Assembly (NCBI RefSeq): GCF_022012395.1
Contig: NZ_JAKLTQ010000032.1
Location: 1-41,305 of the forward strand
Length of the DNA: 41,305 bases
Reading direction: 5' to 3'
From: Arthrobacter hankyongi
Lineage (GTDB): Bacteria > Actinomycetota > Actinomycetes > Actinomycetales > Micrococcaceae
Below are positions 23,879-32,430 of this stretch, piece after piece (the first letter of the stretch is position 1; every line of letters starts with the position of its first letter). Both the position numbers and the translations under genes were made by a program. The notes beneath the pieces were generated by a model. It did no database searches, was not told where the DNA came from, and saw only the letters and a program-made list of their open reading frames with translations.

Positions 23879-25597
23879 TCACCGGCCGGGTAGTTGCAAC
23901 CGGTTCATCGAGCCGAAGAGTGATGGACTGAGTATCACCGAGCGCCCGTCCTGGATCTGTGAGGTGATTAGCGGCTGACCCACGGTCGGATCCGCTGTAC
24001 CGTCCGGGTAGCTGAGCGGGGACTGGCCGCCGTCGCCGAAGTAGTAGATGCCGTTCAACCCCCGGTGGATCTCCTCGCGCAGCACTTTGCACGTGCCCGC
24101 GGGCACGGTGCTGCCGTTGCGTGCCCAGCTCCAGGCCAGCAACTGGACCTGGTCGTAGGCGGCGCTGGCCTGGGCGGGTCCGGGCTCGACGCCGTAGCGC
24201 AGCAGGTAATTGCGCTGAAACCGGCTCGCCGAGGCCGAATCGGTGCGGGTGGTGACCGAGCTCCAGACTGCCCCGTCAGCCAAAGGCCCCAAGACGTCCT
24301 TGAACCTGGGGATCGAGGCTCCGTAGACGTAGTGCACCAGGCCGGTGAAATCGTGCTCCCTCAGCAGCCGGTGGAACAGCGCGATCTCATCCGGGATGAA
24401 GTGGGCAACCAGCACCACATCCGGCTGCGACTCCGAAATTTTCCGGGCAATTCGCCGCCAATCCGTCTGCCGGAACGGGGCCGACTGCGTGGATGAGACG
24501 CTCCAGCCTACGGTGGACAACGCTTCCTCAAATCCGTTCCCCGTAATGTGGGCGCTCGGAGAGTCCATTTCCACGACCGCTACCTGGCGGTTGGAGGGGG
24601 CATAGGTCCGGCTGGATTCCAACTCCTGCAGGAAACGCCGGAAGGCCATTGCATAGTATTTCTCCGATGGGCAGGTCTGGTAGATCATCCAATAGCGGTC
24701 GGGGTGGGAACGTACCAGTTCAACGTGCTGCTCGAAGGTATCCAGGTGCAGGAAGGGCCGGCCGTAGTCAGCTGCCATGTCCAGAATGAATGGATTTTCG
24801 GCGCTGATGTAGTTGGTCGTGATGGCATCTACGCCGGAATCGATCAGCCGCTGCATGGCTGCCCGGACATCGGTCGGGTTGAAAATGTCGGCATCGGCGA
24901 CAATGTGCTCGAGGGGACGGCCTGCGATGCCTCCGTTGGTACTGATTTCCTCGACGGCCAGGGCGGATCCGCGGACGTGTTCCTCGCCATCGTCGGTAGC
25001 ATTGCCGGACAGGGACGCCAGGGTTCCTAGCAGGATCGGACGGCGGATTGCAGGCAGGGCAGCCAAGGCCCGGACGCGTTCGGGGTTGCGGCTGAGCATC
25101 CGGGCGAATTTCTCCAGACCGACGGCGGCGATCGGGGCCACCCCATCGACACCGCCAGACACAGGCAACGCGAGCAGGTTGCTATCGACAGCCATGGCAG
25201 CCAGGCCGGCTCGGCCGCGCTGGTCCAGCTTCTGCAGCAACCGCTCGATCTGGGTGGACACTGTCCGGGGACTGGTTCCAAGCCGTTCGGCGATCTCGAT
25301 GTTGGTCAGGCCGACGGACACCAGGGTCAAAACGTCGATTTCCCGTTTCGTGATCCCCTGCGGCAGTGCCACTTGGCTGGCAGTAACCAGAGCGTGATCC
25401 TGTTGGTCGCCCCTGCCGCGGTGGCGCTCCATACGCACGGCAAGCCACATTCCATCCGCGCGATAAAGGAACCGTGCTTCGGGCCGGTTGACCAGCAGGA
25501 AACCCCGCGCGAACAGAACAAGTTCAGTAGTCGGTTCTTCACCCTTAAGGACAACCGTCTTCCCTTGGTGGTCCGCTGTGAACTCGGACTGGGACAT
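23879..25597 (-). CDS. LuxR-type HTH fused to a periplasmic-binding-protein (branched-chain amino acid/amide-binding) domain
   Basis: The 572-residue reading starts at ATG 25597 (M-S-Q-S-E-F), with ACAGG seven bases upstream; ATG 25627 is an alternative. Residues about 1-75 are an unassigned beta-rich region. Residues 81-137 are a LuxR/GerE helix-turn-helix (ITKREIDVLTLVSVGLTNIE, then RLGTSPRTVSTQIERLLQKL). From about 188 to 540 comes a type I periplasmic-binding fold of the LivJ/AmiC kind (PILLGTLASLSGN, AVEEISTNGGIAGRPLE, RLIDSGVDAITTNY). There is no signal peptide or membrane segment, so it appears to be a cytoplasmic one-component sensor that binds an amide or amino-acid-like ligand. It lies downstream of the amidohydrolase and separated by a hairpin. 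Confidence 0.85.
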   Translation of the reverse strand: MSQSEFTADHQGKTVVLKGEEPTTELVLFARGFLLVNRPEARFLYRADGMWLAVRMERHRGRGDQQDHALVTASQVALPQGITKREIDVLTLVSVGLTNIEIAERLGTSPRTVSTQIERLLQKLDQRGRAGLAAMAVDSNLLALPVSGGVDGVAPIAAVGLEKFARMLSRNPERVRALAALPAIRRPILLGTLASLSGNATDDGEEHVRGSALAVEEISTNGGIAGRPLEHIVADADIFNPTDVRAAMQRLIDSGVDAITTNYISAENPFILDMAADYGRPFLHLDTFEQHVELVRSHPDRYWMIYQTCPSEKYYAMAFRRFLQELESSRTYAPSNRQVAVVEMDSPSAHITGNGFEEALSTVGWSVSSTQSAPFRQTDWRRIARKISESQPDVVLVAHFIPDEIALFHRLLREHDFTGLVHYVYGASIPRFKDVLGPLADGAVWSSVTTRTDSASASRFQRNYLLRYGVEPGPAQASAAYDQVQLLAWSWARNGSTVPAGTCKVLREEIHRGLNGIYYFGDGGQSPLSYPDGTADPTVGQPLITSQIQDGRSVILSPSLFGSMNRLQLPGR

Positions 25598-25678
25598 CGT
25601 ATGCCTGTTCCATTCGCCTAAAGTCATCCAGTCATTCTGCGTGAGTCCCGCCACTGCCAACAAGCTTGTGGCCGAACT

Positions 25679-25710
25679 CCGGCGGCCGCCGTAGGTGGGG
25701 CGGCCGCCGG
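25679..25710 (-). terminator. Terminator-like hairpin after the HDAC-like gene
   Basis: A perfect 12-bp inverted repeat (25679-25690 with 25699-25710, arms CCGGCGGCCGCC) with an 8-nt loop begins eight bases past the stop of the HDAC-like gene on the minus strand. It lacks a T-run. It separates the transporter operon from the regulator gene. Confidence 0.7.
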
Positions 25711-25718
25711 GATCAGGC

Positions 25719-26828
25719 TCAGGCGACGGGTACGGGCACTCTTCTGGCAAGAAGGGCTGCCTGCTGGATCGCTTCCTCCTGCCAAGGTTCGATAAATCGC
25801 TGCGGGTAGTTCTGGAAAAAGACAAGGTAGGGATCGTCCACGGCCGACTTCACGCCGGTCAGTTCCTCGAGCACGGCCATGCCACAGAACGGGACATAGT
25901 GCGCCGAGTAGCCGCCTTCGTGCGCGAATACCAGCCTACCGCCGCTCAACTCCGCGGCGGCCTGGATGACCAGACGCGACATACGGCGGAAGCCGTCACT
26001 GGTGACCATCATTCGTCCCAGCGGATCGGTCACGGCCGCGTCCATGCCGCTGCCGACGATGATCAGCTCCGGTTCGAACCGCTGCAGTGCAGGAATGACT
26101 ACGTGCTCTACGGCCCGCACATAGCCGCCGTCTCCAGTACCGGCCGGCAGCGGGACGTTGAGAACGCTGCCCTCGGCTCCCGGTCCACCGGTTTCCTCTC
26201 GGAATCCGGAGTCCACTGGATAGAGCCGGTCCTGGTGGAGCGAAACCGTCAGTACGTTGGGGTCTTCCCAAAAGATCTTCTGCGTTCCGTTGCCATGGTG
26301 CACGTCCCAGTCCACAATGGCGATCCGCTTGATCCCAAAATCTTCCTGCGCGATCCTTGCCGCGATGGAGGTGTTGGCCAGGATGCAGTATCCCCGACCC
26401 CGGTCCGGCTCCGCGTGGTGTCCCGCTGGTCGGACCAGTGCGTATGCATTGCTGACTTCGCCGGACAGGACCCCGCGCACCGCATTGGCGACGGCGCCAG
26501 CTGCCAGCCGGGCGATGCGCAGGCCCTGCGGTCCGAAATCCGCGTTTTCTCCAGCGTCCCCTCCGGTAGGGTCCAGTGCCTTGAGCCGCCGAAGGTAATC
26601 CGCCGTATGGACCCGGAGGATCTCCTCGTCGGTAACTTCGGTCGCGTCTAGGCGCTTCATCTGCTTGTCGAAGCCGCTGACTTCCACGAGCGCAGCAAAA
26701 CGCCCCTTGGTCGCCGGCGAATCAAAGGCTTCGTAGGGCTGGATAAATCCGCCGGGTGGGAAAAATCCGGATCCGTTTCCGGTGTTGTGCCAGTTGAAGG
26801 CTTCATGCCAAATCCAACCAGTGGTCAC
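25719..26828 (-). CDS. Class II histone-deacetylase-family amidohydrolase (acetylpolyamine amidohydrolase-like)
   Basis: A 369-residue zinc amidohydrolase starting at GTG 26828 behind a strong GAGGAG site. All catalytic features are present: the HH dyad in RPAGHHAEPD (H137, H138), the zinc ligands in VDWDVHHGNGTQ (D175, H177) and GSGMDA (D263), and the catalytic tyrosine in HEGGYS (Y307). Bacterial members release acetate from acetylpolyamines, acetoin-type or other short N-acyl amines. It is the last gene of the ABC importer operon (76 bp after the permease), so it probably deacylates the imported compound in the cytoplasm. Neighbouring PuuP- and PuuB-like genes support an amine product. The substrate is unproven. 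Confidence 0.93.
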   Translation of the reverse strand: MTTGWIWHEAFNWHNTGNGSGFFPPGGFIQPYEAFDSPATKGRFAALVEVSGFDKQMKRLDATEVTDEEILRVHTADYLRRLKALDPTGGDAGENADFGPQGLRIARLAAGAVANAVRGVLSGEVSNAYALVRPAGHHAEPDRGRGYCILANTSIAARIAQEDFGIKRIAIVDWDVHHGNGTQKIFWEDPNVLTVSLHQDRLYPVDSGFREETGGPGAEGSVLNVPLPAGTGDGGYVRAVEHVVIPALQRFEPELIIVGSGMDAAVTDPLGRMMVTSDGFRRMSRLVIQAAAELSGGRLVFAHEGGYSAHYVPFCGMAVLEELTGVKSAVDDPYLVFFQNYPQRFIEPWQEEAIQQAALLARRVPVPVA

Positions 26829-26904
26829 TTGCTGCTCCTCGATTCGAAATTCGAATTAGTTCCGTGGATTCACGGTGGATGTGCTTGTTGGCCGCACCCA
26901 AGGC

Positions 26905-27954
26905 TCAGGACCGCAGCGCCAGCCCGGTGGGAGACTGAGTGTCCTCATCAGGGTGGGATCGTTCCGCCAAGGCCGCACGGCCTCGATTTTCCCAGGACTT
27001 CTTGACGATCTTCTGGATGGATTCGTCTAGGGCGACTGCGACGACCAGAGTTAGACCCACAATGATTGTCTGCAGGAACGGGGAGGCCTGCAGAAAGACC
27101 AGCCCGTTGCGCAGGACGCCGAAAAATAGCAGGCCGGCAACCACGCCACCGATACGACCGCTGCCGCCGGCAAAGGCGACGCCTCCCAGCAGAATCACGG
27201 TCAGCCCGCTCATTTCCAGGTTAAGGCCGATGGCAGGACTGACGGACTGGACCTTGGCGGCCAGCATGATGCCGGCCAGCGCGGATGAGACGCCGCAGGC
27301 CGCAAACAGTCCGAACCGGATCCTGGTCACCTTAATCCCCATGAGGTAGGCAGCGCGCTGGCTACCGCCTACCGCATAGACTTCCCGACCGATACGATGC
27401 CGGTTGAGCACGTACCACGCCAAGGCTATGGCGGCGATCAACATGGCCAGGCGCAGCGGCAGCGGCCCGATCGACGCCGTGCCGATCTCCCGGAATCCGT
27501 CCGGCAGTTCCGTCCTTGTCACGGTGCGCCCGTTGGTCATGAGCATCGCATACCCGCCCCAGACACTGAGAAAGCCCAGAGTCACCACAATGGGGTTGAG
27601 CCCCAGGTAGGCCACGAGGAACCCGTTGAGCATGCCTGCCAATGCGCCGAAAAGGAGCCCTGCGGCGAACCCCAGGACAATCGAACCTGTTGCGCTCATG
27701 GTCAGCGCCGCATTGACAGCCGCGGCAGAAGCAATGGAACCGACGGACAGGTCCACGGCACCGGAAATCAGCAGCAGTCCCAAAGGCAACGCGATGATCC
27801 CCAATTCTGCGACCTGCAGGAGGACGTTCATGGCATTTCCCGTGCTGAAGAATTTCGGGTTCAGCACAGAGAAGAAGGCAATAAGCAGGACGAGGGCCAT
27901 GAAGATCCCGTTGCGCGCCGCAAAGGTCTTGATTTCGCCGACGGAGAGTTTCAT
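26905..27954 (-). CDS. ABC transporter permease, RbsC/BPD_transp_2 type (second system)
   Basis: A 349-residue membrane protein with the family motifs FFSTGNAMNVLLQVAELGIIA, ISGAVDLSVGSIAS, YAVGGSQRAAYLMGIKVTRI and ILLGGVAFAGGSGRIGG. It abuts the ATPase gene by one base and probably forms a homodimer with it. The DLSVGS motif is the standard RbsC form, whereas the first system of the window has YDLSNGG there. It forms the importer with the ATPase at 27955-29475 and the lipoprotein at 29481-30464. The ligand is not a proven sugar, and the linked amidohydrolase suggests an N-acylated amine or amide. Confidence 0.93.
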   Translation of the reverse strand: MKLSVGEIKTFAARNGIFMALVLLIAFFSVLNPKFFSTGNAMNVLLQVAELGIIALPLGLLLISGAVDLSVGSIASAAAVNAALTMSATGSIVLGFAAGLLFGALAGMLNGFLVAYLGLNPIVVTLGFLSVWGGYAMLMTNGRTVTRTELPDGFREIGTASIGPLPLRLAMLIAAIALAWYVLNRHRIGREVYAVGGSQRAAYLMGIKVTRIRFGLFAACGVSSALAGIMLAAKVQSVSPAIGLNLEMSGLTVILLGGVAFAGGSGRIGGVVAGLLFFGVLRNGLVFLQASPFLQTIIVGLTLVVAVALDESIQKIVKKSWENRGRAALAERSHPDEDTQSPTGLALRS

Positions 27955-29475
27955 TTAAGCGACTTCTTCCTTGGAGGATTTCCGATCAGACAGCTCGAGA
28001 AGTGCGGACAACAGTTTGCCGCCAAACCCCGTTGTGCGGTCAACGGGGGCGATCCGGCCCCCATTCATCACATACGCCCGGTCGCACAGCAGGTCGATCT
28101 CATCGGATTCGGCCGAGGCCACCAGCACCGTTGCACCTTCCGCAGCCAGGGCACGGACGGCTTGGGCGATATCGGCTTTCGCTCCGACGTCGACACCCTG
28201 GGTCGGCTGGGCGAGGAGAAGGACGCGCGGAAGGCGGGGAAACATCCACCGGGAAATCAAATGCTTCTGCCTGTTGCCACCGCTGAATTCGTCAATGGGG
28301 GCGCTGCTCCCTGGTCCCAGAATGTTTAGTGCGGCCCGTGCACGGGCGTAGACCTGCCGGCCAGCCTTGGGCCCGATCCAGAATCCCCTGTGGTTCCCGT
28401 CGCGGTACCAGGGCAGGAAAACCGTGTCCAAAGCCGATGCTCCCGAGATCAGCCCGTCGTTTTCCCGGTCTGCAGGCACCAGATGGATCCCGTGACGGAT
28501 CGCCTGGGCTGGCGAGGCAACGGCAACCCGGCGACCGCCGAGCCTGAATCCGAACCTGCGATGAAGCCCAAAGATACTCTCGAGCAGTCTGAACTGCTCG
28601 CCGGCTGCCATCCCGAAGAGGCCAACCACTTCTCCTGCCCTGCAGGAGATGGCTGCGTCCGGTTGCTCGCACCCGATGGACTCCGGCCCAGCCGTGCGGG
28701 CGGCAGCAAACCCGTTGACCTTCGCGTCCGGTGCCAAGGCCTTGGCCAGGGTCTGTCCGTCGAATTGGCTGGCGGGGCCGTCGACCTCTAGGCGGCCGGA
28801 CCGCAGCACCAGGATTCGCTGACAGACATCGAGAATATCCGGAAGTCGGTGGGACACGTAGATGACAGTCACCCCCTCCGCTGCCAGGTTCCGGATCAGG
28901 CGATGCAGCGCTACGGTTTCGGTGCGGCCGAGTGCTGCGGTTGGCTCATCCAGCAGCAGAATCTTCATCTCACCGCGTAGCATCCCCCGGGCGAGATCCA
29001 CCAGTTGGCGTTCTCCGAGGGACAAAGTGCCTACGATCAGGTCCAGGTCGAGGGCGGCACCGACCCGGGCAAGCGCCCTGTGCGCGGCGCCGGTCCGGTC
29101 CTTGGGATACAGGTCGGACTGTCCAAGGAAGAGATTGTCGATGATGCTCAGGTTCGGTGCCAGGGCCGGTTCCTGGTGGATGACCGTAACCCCCAGCCTG
29201 GCCATGTCCATCGGGGTGGAACGGGCACCAACATGGATGCCGTCAATGAGGAAATCACCTGAGGAGGCGGGGAACACTCCGGAAACAACATTGAACAAGG
29301 TGGATTTTCCCGCCCCATTATGTCCAAGCAGCCCCACGATCTCGCCGGGTACGATCCTGGCACTTACTGACTCGAGCGCCCGGGTGGCCCCGAATTCCAC
29401 GGTCAGGGATCTTAGTTCCAGGCGGACCGCCTCCGGGGCCGCTGACGGACCGCCTGCTTTAGCCATATGCCCCAT
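27955..29475 (-). CDS. ABC transporter ATP-binding protein, RbsA type, with a degenerate second domain
   Basis: This 506-residue two-domain ATPase has an intact first half: Walker A GHNGAGKS (51-58), signature LSLGERQ, Walker B ILLLDEPTAAL. The second half is unusual. Where Walker A is expected it has GMAAGEQFRLL without a lysine, and its Walker B reads VLLLAQPTQGVD, with Ala-Gln in place of the usual Asp-Glu. Its signature FSGGNRQK is kept. So only one composite site is likely to hydrolyse ATP. The ATG at 29475 and an in-frame ATG at 29466 are both possible starts. It powers uptake through the permease at 26905-27954. Confidence 0.92.
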   Translation of the reverse strand: MGHMAKAGGPSAAPEAVRLELRSLTVEFGATRALESVSARIVPGEIVGLLGHNGAGKSTLFNVVSGVFPASSGDFLIDGIHVGARSTPMDMARLGVTVIHQEPALAPNLSIIDNLFLGQSDLYPKDRTGAAHRALARVGAALDLDLIVGTLSLGERQLVDLARGMLRGEMKILLLDEPTAALGRTETVALHRLIRNLAAEGVTVIYVSHRLPDILDVCQRILVLRSGRLEVDGPASQFDGQTLAKALAPDAKVNGFAAARTAGPESIGCEQPDAAISCRAGEVVGLFGMAAGEQFRLLESIFGLHRRFGFRLGGRRVAVASPAQAIRHGIHLVPADRENDGLISGASALDTVFLPWYRDGNHRGFWIGPKAGRQVYARARAALNILGPGSSAPIDEFSGGNRQKHLISRWMFPRLPRVLLLAQPTQGVDVGAKADIAQAVRALAAEGATVLVASAESDEIDLLCDRAYVMNGGRIAPVDRTTGFGGKLLSALLELSDRKSSKEEVA

Positions 29476-29480
29476 GGGAG

Positions 29481-30464
29481 TTACTTGACCTTTTGGGTGT
29501 AGAACTGGTCGGCGTTCTCGGGCGTCACGCGTGTCGAGGCGATGTTGATATTGCCCTTCAACGTTCCTTCAGCGGCGCCCAGCAGCAGCTCCACATTCTT
29601 TTCGGCCAGTTCCTTCGCCGGCAGGATGTAACCCAGCCGCCAGATACCCTTCGGTTCCTTGATCAGATCCAAGGATTCATTGGTGGCATCCAAGGCGCCA
29701 AGCAGGTAGTCCGGATCGTGAGGATCGACTCCGTGCTCTGTCAAGGCACGATAGGCGCCTACCATCTGCCCGTCGCCGGTGGAAAGCCATACCTTCGTAT
29801 CCGGATTCGCGCTGAGCTGATTACGCGCATTTTCCATGCCGTCCTCCACCGTGAGCGCTGGCATGTCGGCGATCTTGACGTTTGCCCCGGCATTTTTCAG
29901 GCCCTTCTTGATGCCTTCGGTCCGGTCTCGCCCAAGGTCGGTTTCGTAATAACTGAACAGCCCCACCGGAACTTCTGCCTTGCCAAACTTTCCGACGATC
30001 CATTTTCCGGCTTCCTCGCCAAGCCTGACACCGTCCTGGAAGTTATCGATGACCAACGCAGCCTTGATGCCGTCCCATTGGGTTGCATAGCCGACCACGG
30101 GAATGCTTGCTGCATTGGCCTGCTCCGTGACAGCAGCCATGGAATCGGACTGCACGGGATATCCCATTATCGCCTTCACGTCGCCCCGCTGGATCCATGA
30201 CTCCCAGCTGGACACCTGGTTCTGGATGTTCCACTGCGGATCATCGCTGAGCAGTTCATAGCCTGCCTTTTCAATGGCCGGCTTCATGTATGCCAGTTCG
30301 TCCACCCAGATCTGGATATCCAAACCGGCAAAACTCATCGCTACTGCGCCTTTGCCTTTGCTACCGGAATCTGTTCCTTCGGCGCCGGCTGATCCACAGC
30401 CGGACAACACTAAGGAAGCAGCAAGCCCCGCGGCAGCGAGGAAGGGGATCATGCGAGATTTCAT
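29481..30464 (-). CDS. Solute-binding lipoprotein, sugar/autoinducer-type periplasmic-binding fold
   Basis: A 327-residue lipoprotein with signal MKSRMIPFLAAAG, lipobox LSGC and lipidated C23. The mature part is a type I periplasmic-binding protein (Peripla_BP_4): VDELAYMKPAIEKAGYEL, then VKAIMGYPVQSDSMAAV, IPVVGYATQWDG and NPDTKVWLSTGDGQMVGAYRAL. The hinge and ligand residues are Trp-rich (WNIQNQVSSWESWIQRG), which may suit a hydrophobic or cationic amine ligand; that is inference. GGAG six bases before ATG supports the start. It is the first gene of the leftward importer/amidohydrolase operon under the palindromic control region 30465-30781. Confidence 0.93.
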   Translation of the reverse strand: MKSRMIPFLAAAGLAASLVLSGCGSAGAEGTDSGSKGKGAVAMSFAGLDIQIWVDELAYMKPAIEKAGYELLSDDPQWNIQNQVSSWESWIQRGDVKAIMGYPVQSDSMAAVTEQANAASIPVVGYATQWDGIKAALVIDNFQDGVRLGEEAGKWIVGKFGKAEVPVGLFSYYETDLGRDRTEGIKKGLKNAGANVKIADMPALTVEDGMENARNQLSANPDTKVWLSTGDGQMVGAYRALTEHGVDPHDPDYLLGALDATNESLDLIKEPKGIWRLGYILPAKELAEKNVELLLGAAEGTLKGNINIASTRVTPENADQFYTQKVK

Positions 30465-30781
30465 CTTTTCTCCTGAAGTGGGCAGTCCAACATCATTGGC
30501 GGACGTCTTCGCAGTACACGGAACGAAATTCCCGTTCGGCTAATTCGTTGACTGCTATGACACACTGCCACAGGAGTATGTGACATGCGTCAAATGACGT
30601 ACGTCATGTAACAATTCAGATCCGCCTGCCGTAAGGCGCCCCGGGGCGCCTTACGGCTTCAGCAATCATGACGAAACATACGTCAAATGACGCATGACGA
30701 ACTGCTGGAATGTTCCCAACAATGGGTCGACCACAGAAGTTCTGCCAACTCGCTGACCAGCCGCCGAAGCACAGGAGAGAA
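30465..30781. promoter_or_regulatory. Divergent control region with repeated operators and a 30-bp perfect palindrome
   Basis: The same 12-mer CGTCAAATGACG, itself an inverted repeat, occurs at 30588-30599 and 30681-30692 within longer matching blocks (ACATRCGTCAAATGACG). Further TGACG/CGTCA half-sites flank both. ATGACGTACGTCAT (30594-30607) is a perfect palindrome overlapping the left copy. Midway, 30628-30657 is a perfect 30-bp palindrome with half GCCGTAAGGCGCCCC, able to form a strong hairpin. It may insulate the two promoters as a bidirectional terminator or hold a looping protein. The region drives the importer operon leftward and the deacetylase/HyuAB operon rightward. Confidence 0.75.
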
Positions 30782-31570
30782 ATGTTCAATTGGCCCCCAG
30801 GTCACCGTTACGGGGCAACGGTGAGCTTTGACTTCGACGCCGAGGAAGTTTGGATCGGCGAAAACCCCGACAATGCGCACAGGCCCGGGGTCCTGTCGCA
30901 AGGTGCTTACGGCCCGAGGGCCGCTATCCCCCTGATCCTCGGGCTGCTCGAGCGGCACAGTGTCTGCGCGACCTTCTTTGTCTGCGGCCGCGACGCCGAG
31001 CGCCACCCCGAATCGATCCGGTCCATCTTGGCGGCGGGCCATGAAATCGCCCATCACGGTTATACGCACGTGTCCCCGACCGTCCTGTCCCTCGAAGACG
31101 AGGCTATCGAGCTCAAGCGCGGGCTTGAGGCACTGCAGGATCTGGGGGCAGAGGTGGCAGGTTACCGGTCGCCGTCGTGGGACTTCAGTGCAAACACTCT
31201 TGATTTGCTCGAATCCCACGGATTCGAGTACTCCTCCAACCTGCTGGATGATTTTGTCCCCTACCGGCATGCCGCGCACAATCTGGCCGAACTCCCGGTG
31301 TCATGGATCCTCGATGATGCACCGCACTTCTGGTTCGCCAATGACACGTGGGAAAAGACCATCCGGTCCCCGAGGGAGGTACTGGACGTCTGGCTGCCGG
31401 AAATTGACGGCATCGCTTCCCTCGGCGGCCACGTCATGCTCACCATGCACCCGATGATCATCGGGCGGCCTTCTCGCCTGGCCATGCTTGACCAGGTGCT
31501 CTCACACCTGATCTCAACCGGAGCCTGGATCCGGAGCGCCCGCGAAACAGCGCAGCTGGTGGGCAAATGA
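30782..31570 (+). CDS. Polysaccharide-deacetylase (NodB-fold) family hydrolase, possibly imidase/PuuE-HpPgdA group
   Basis: Start at ATG 30782 (M-F-N-W-P-P) behind AGGAG gives 262 residues with no signal peptide. The NodB metal site is intact: D17/D19 in VSFDFDAEE and the HH-G-Y-T-H motif (H91/H92, H96), with RSPSWDFS and a late histidine in VMLTMHP. The absence of an export signal and the FFVCGRDAERHPE pattern place it nearer the cytosolic HpPgdA/PuuE/imidase branch than cell-wall chitin deacetylases. In that branch members open cyclic imides or allantoin-like rings. It is first in the rightward operon and overlaps the next gene by 4 bp. The reaction is inferred only. Confidence 0.88.
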   Translation: MFNWPPGHRYGATVSFDFDAEEVWIGENPDNAHRPGVLSQGAYGPRAAIPLILGLLERHSVCATFFVCGRDAERHPESIRSILAAGHEIAHHGYTHVSPTVLSLEDEAIELKRGLEALQDLGAEVAGYRSPSWDFSANTLDLLESHGFEYSSNLLDDFVPYRHAAHNLAELPVSWILDDAPHFWFANDTWEKTIRSPREVLDVWLPEIDGIASLGGHVMLTMHPMIIGRPSRLAMLDQVLSHLISTGAWIRSARETAQLVGK

Positions 31571-32379
31571 GCCGCGCACAGGAACGGCCGGAGGGGACGG
31601 TCTCAGTAGACGGCCAGAAGAAGGTGGCCATTGTCACCGGAGCCGCACGGGGGCTGGGAAAATCCATTGCATTGGCCCTGCTCGAGGCCGGCTATCGGAT
31701 TGTTGCCAGCGATGTGGCACGCTCCCTGCCGGAGTCCCTGCGCGCCCCTGCCGGAACCGGACCGCTGGTCCATGCGGTGACGGATCTGGCCGATCCTGGA
31801 ACCGGCCATGAGCTGGTGGAACTGGCTTTGGCCACCTTCGGGCGCTGCGACGCCGTGGTGAACAATGCCGGCGTCGGTGGTCCCGGCGTGGAACTTTCCG
31901 CGACCACCGACGCACAGCTGGCCGCTGTCCTTGAGATAAATCTGCTGGGTGCCGCACGACTCTGTCGTGAAGCGATCCCGCACCTGCGCCGAAGCGGGCA
32001 GGGACGCATCATCAACATCGGTTCGCTCTTTGCCGATCATCCGGCACCCGATGGTGCGGCTTATTCCATGTCGAAAGCTGCCTTGGCCGCCCTGAGCCGG
32101 TGCATCGCCGTCGAAGAAGGCAGGCACGGCATCACGGCAAACACTGTTGCGCCCGGCTACATGCTGACTGAAATGCATGAGGAGGAGGCGGCCATGCAGG
32201 CGCAGCGGCAAGGTGTCCCCATCGAGGAATATATGGCGCAGCTGCGCTCCACGGTCCCCCTTCAGCGGCACGGCACCGGGTGCGACGTCGCCGGCGCCGT
32301 ACTGTGGCTGCTCTCGGACGGAGCGGCATATGTTTCCGGACAGACCATTCCGGTCAACGGCGGCCTGGTCTTGTCCTAG
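31567..32379 (+). CDS. Short-chain dehydrogenase/reductase (SDR)
   Basis: A 270-residue classical SDR. The cofactor loop is TGAARGLG (24-31), NNAG follows at about 99-102, and the catalytic set is S153, Y166 and K170 (IGSLFADHPA, AYSMSK). The SGQTIPVNGG C-terminus is typical. An extra 17-residue N-terminal extension precedes the fold, so a later start is possible, but the ATG overlaps the upstream stop by 4 bp, favouring coupling. The aspartate after the second strand (VASDVA) suggests NAD(H). It probably oxidises or reduces a hydroxyl or carbonyl intermediate of the amide pathway. Confidence 0.92.
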   Translation: MSRAQERPEGTVSVDGQKKVAIVTGAARGLGKSIALALLEAGYRIVASDVARSLPESLRAPAGTGPLVHAVTDLADPGTGHELVELALATFGRCDAVVNNAGVGGPGVELSATTDAQLAAVLEINLLGAARLCREAIPHLRRSGQGRIINIGSLFADHPAPDGAAYSMSKAALAALSRCIAVEEGRHGITANTVAPGYMLTEMHEEEAAMQAQRQGVPIEEYMAQLRSTVPLQRHGTGCDVAGAVLWLLSDGAAYVSGQTIPVNGGLVLS

Positions 32380-32430
32380 CAGGATTCCGCAGAAGACAAC
32401 GTGAACATTCGGGCAGAAGGGGCCGTAACG

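Noticed and set aside
26862-26875. CCGTG-GATT-CACGG hairpin between the permease and HDAC-like genes as a terminator
   Set aside because: A 5-bp stem is too short, and the downstream gene appears to belong to the same operon.
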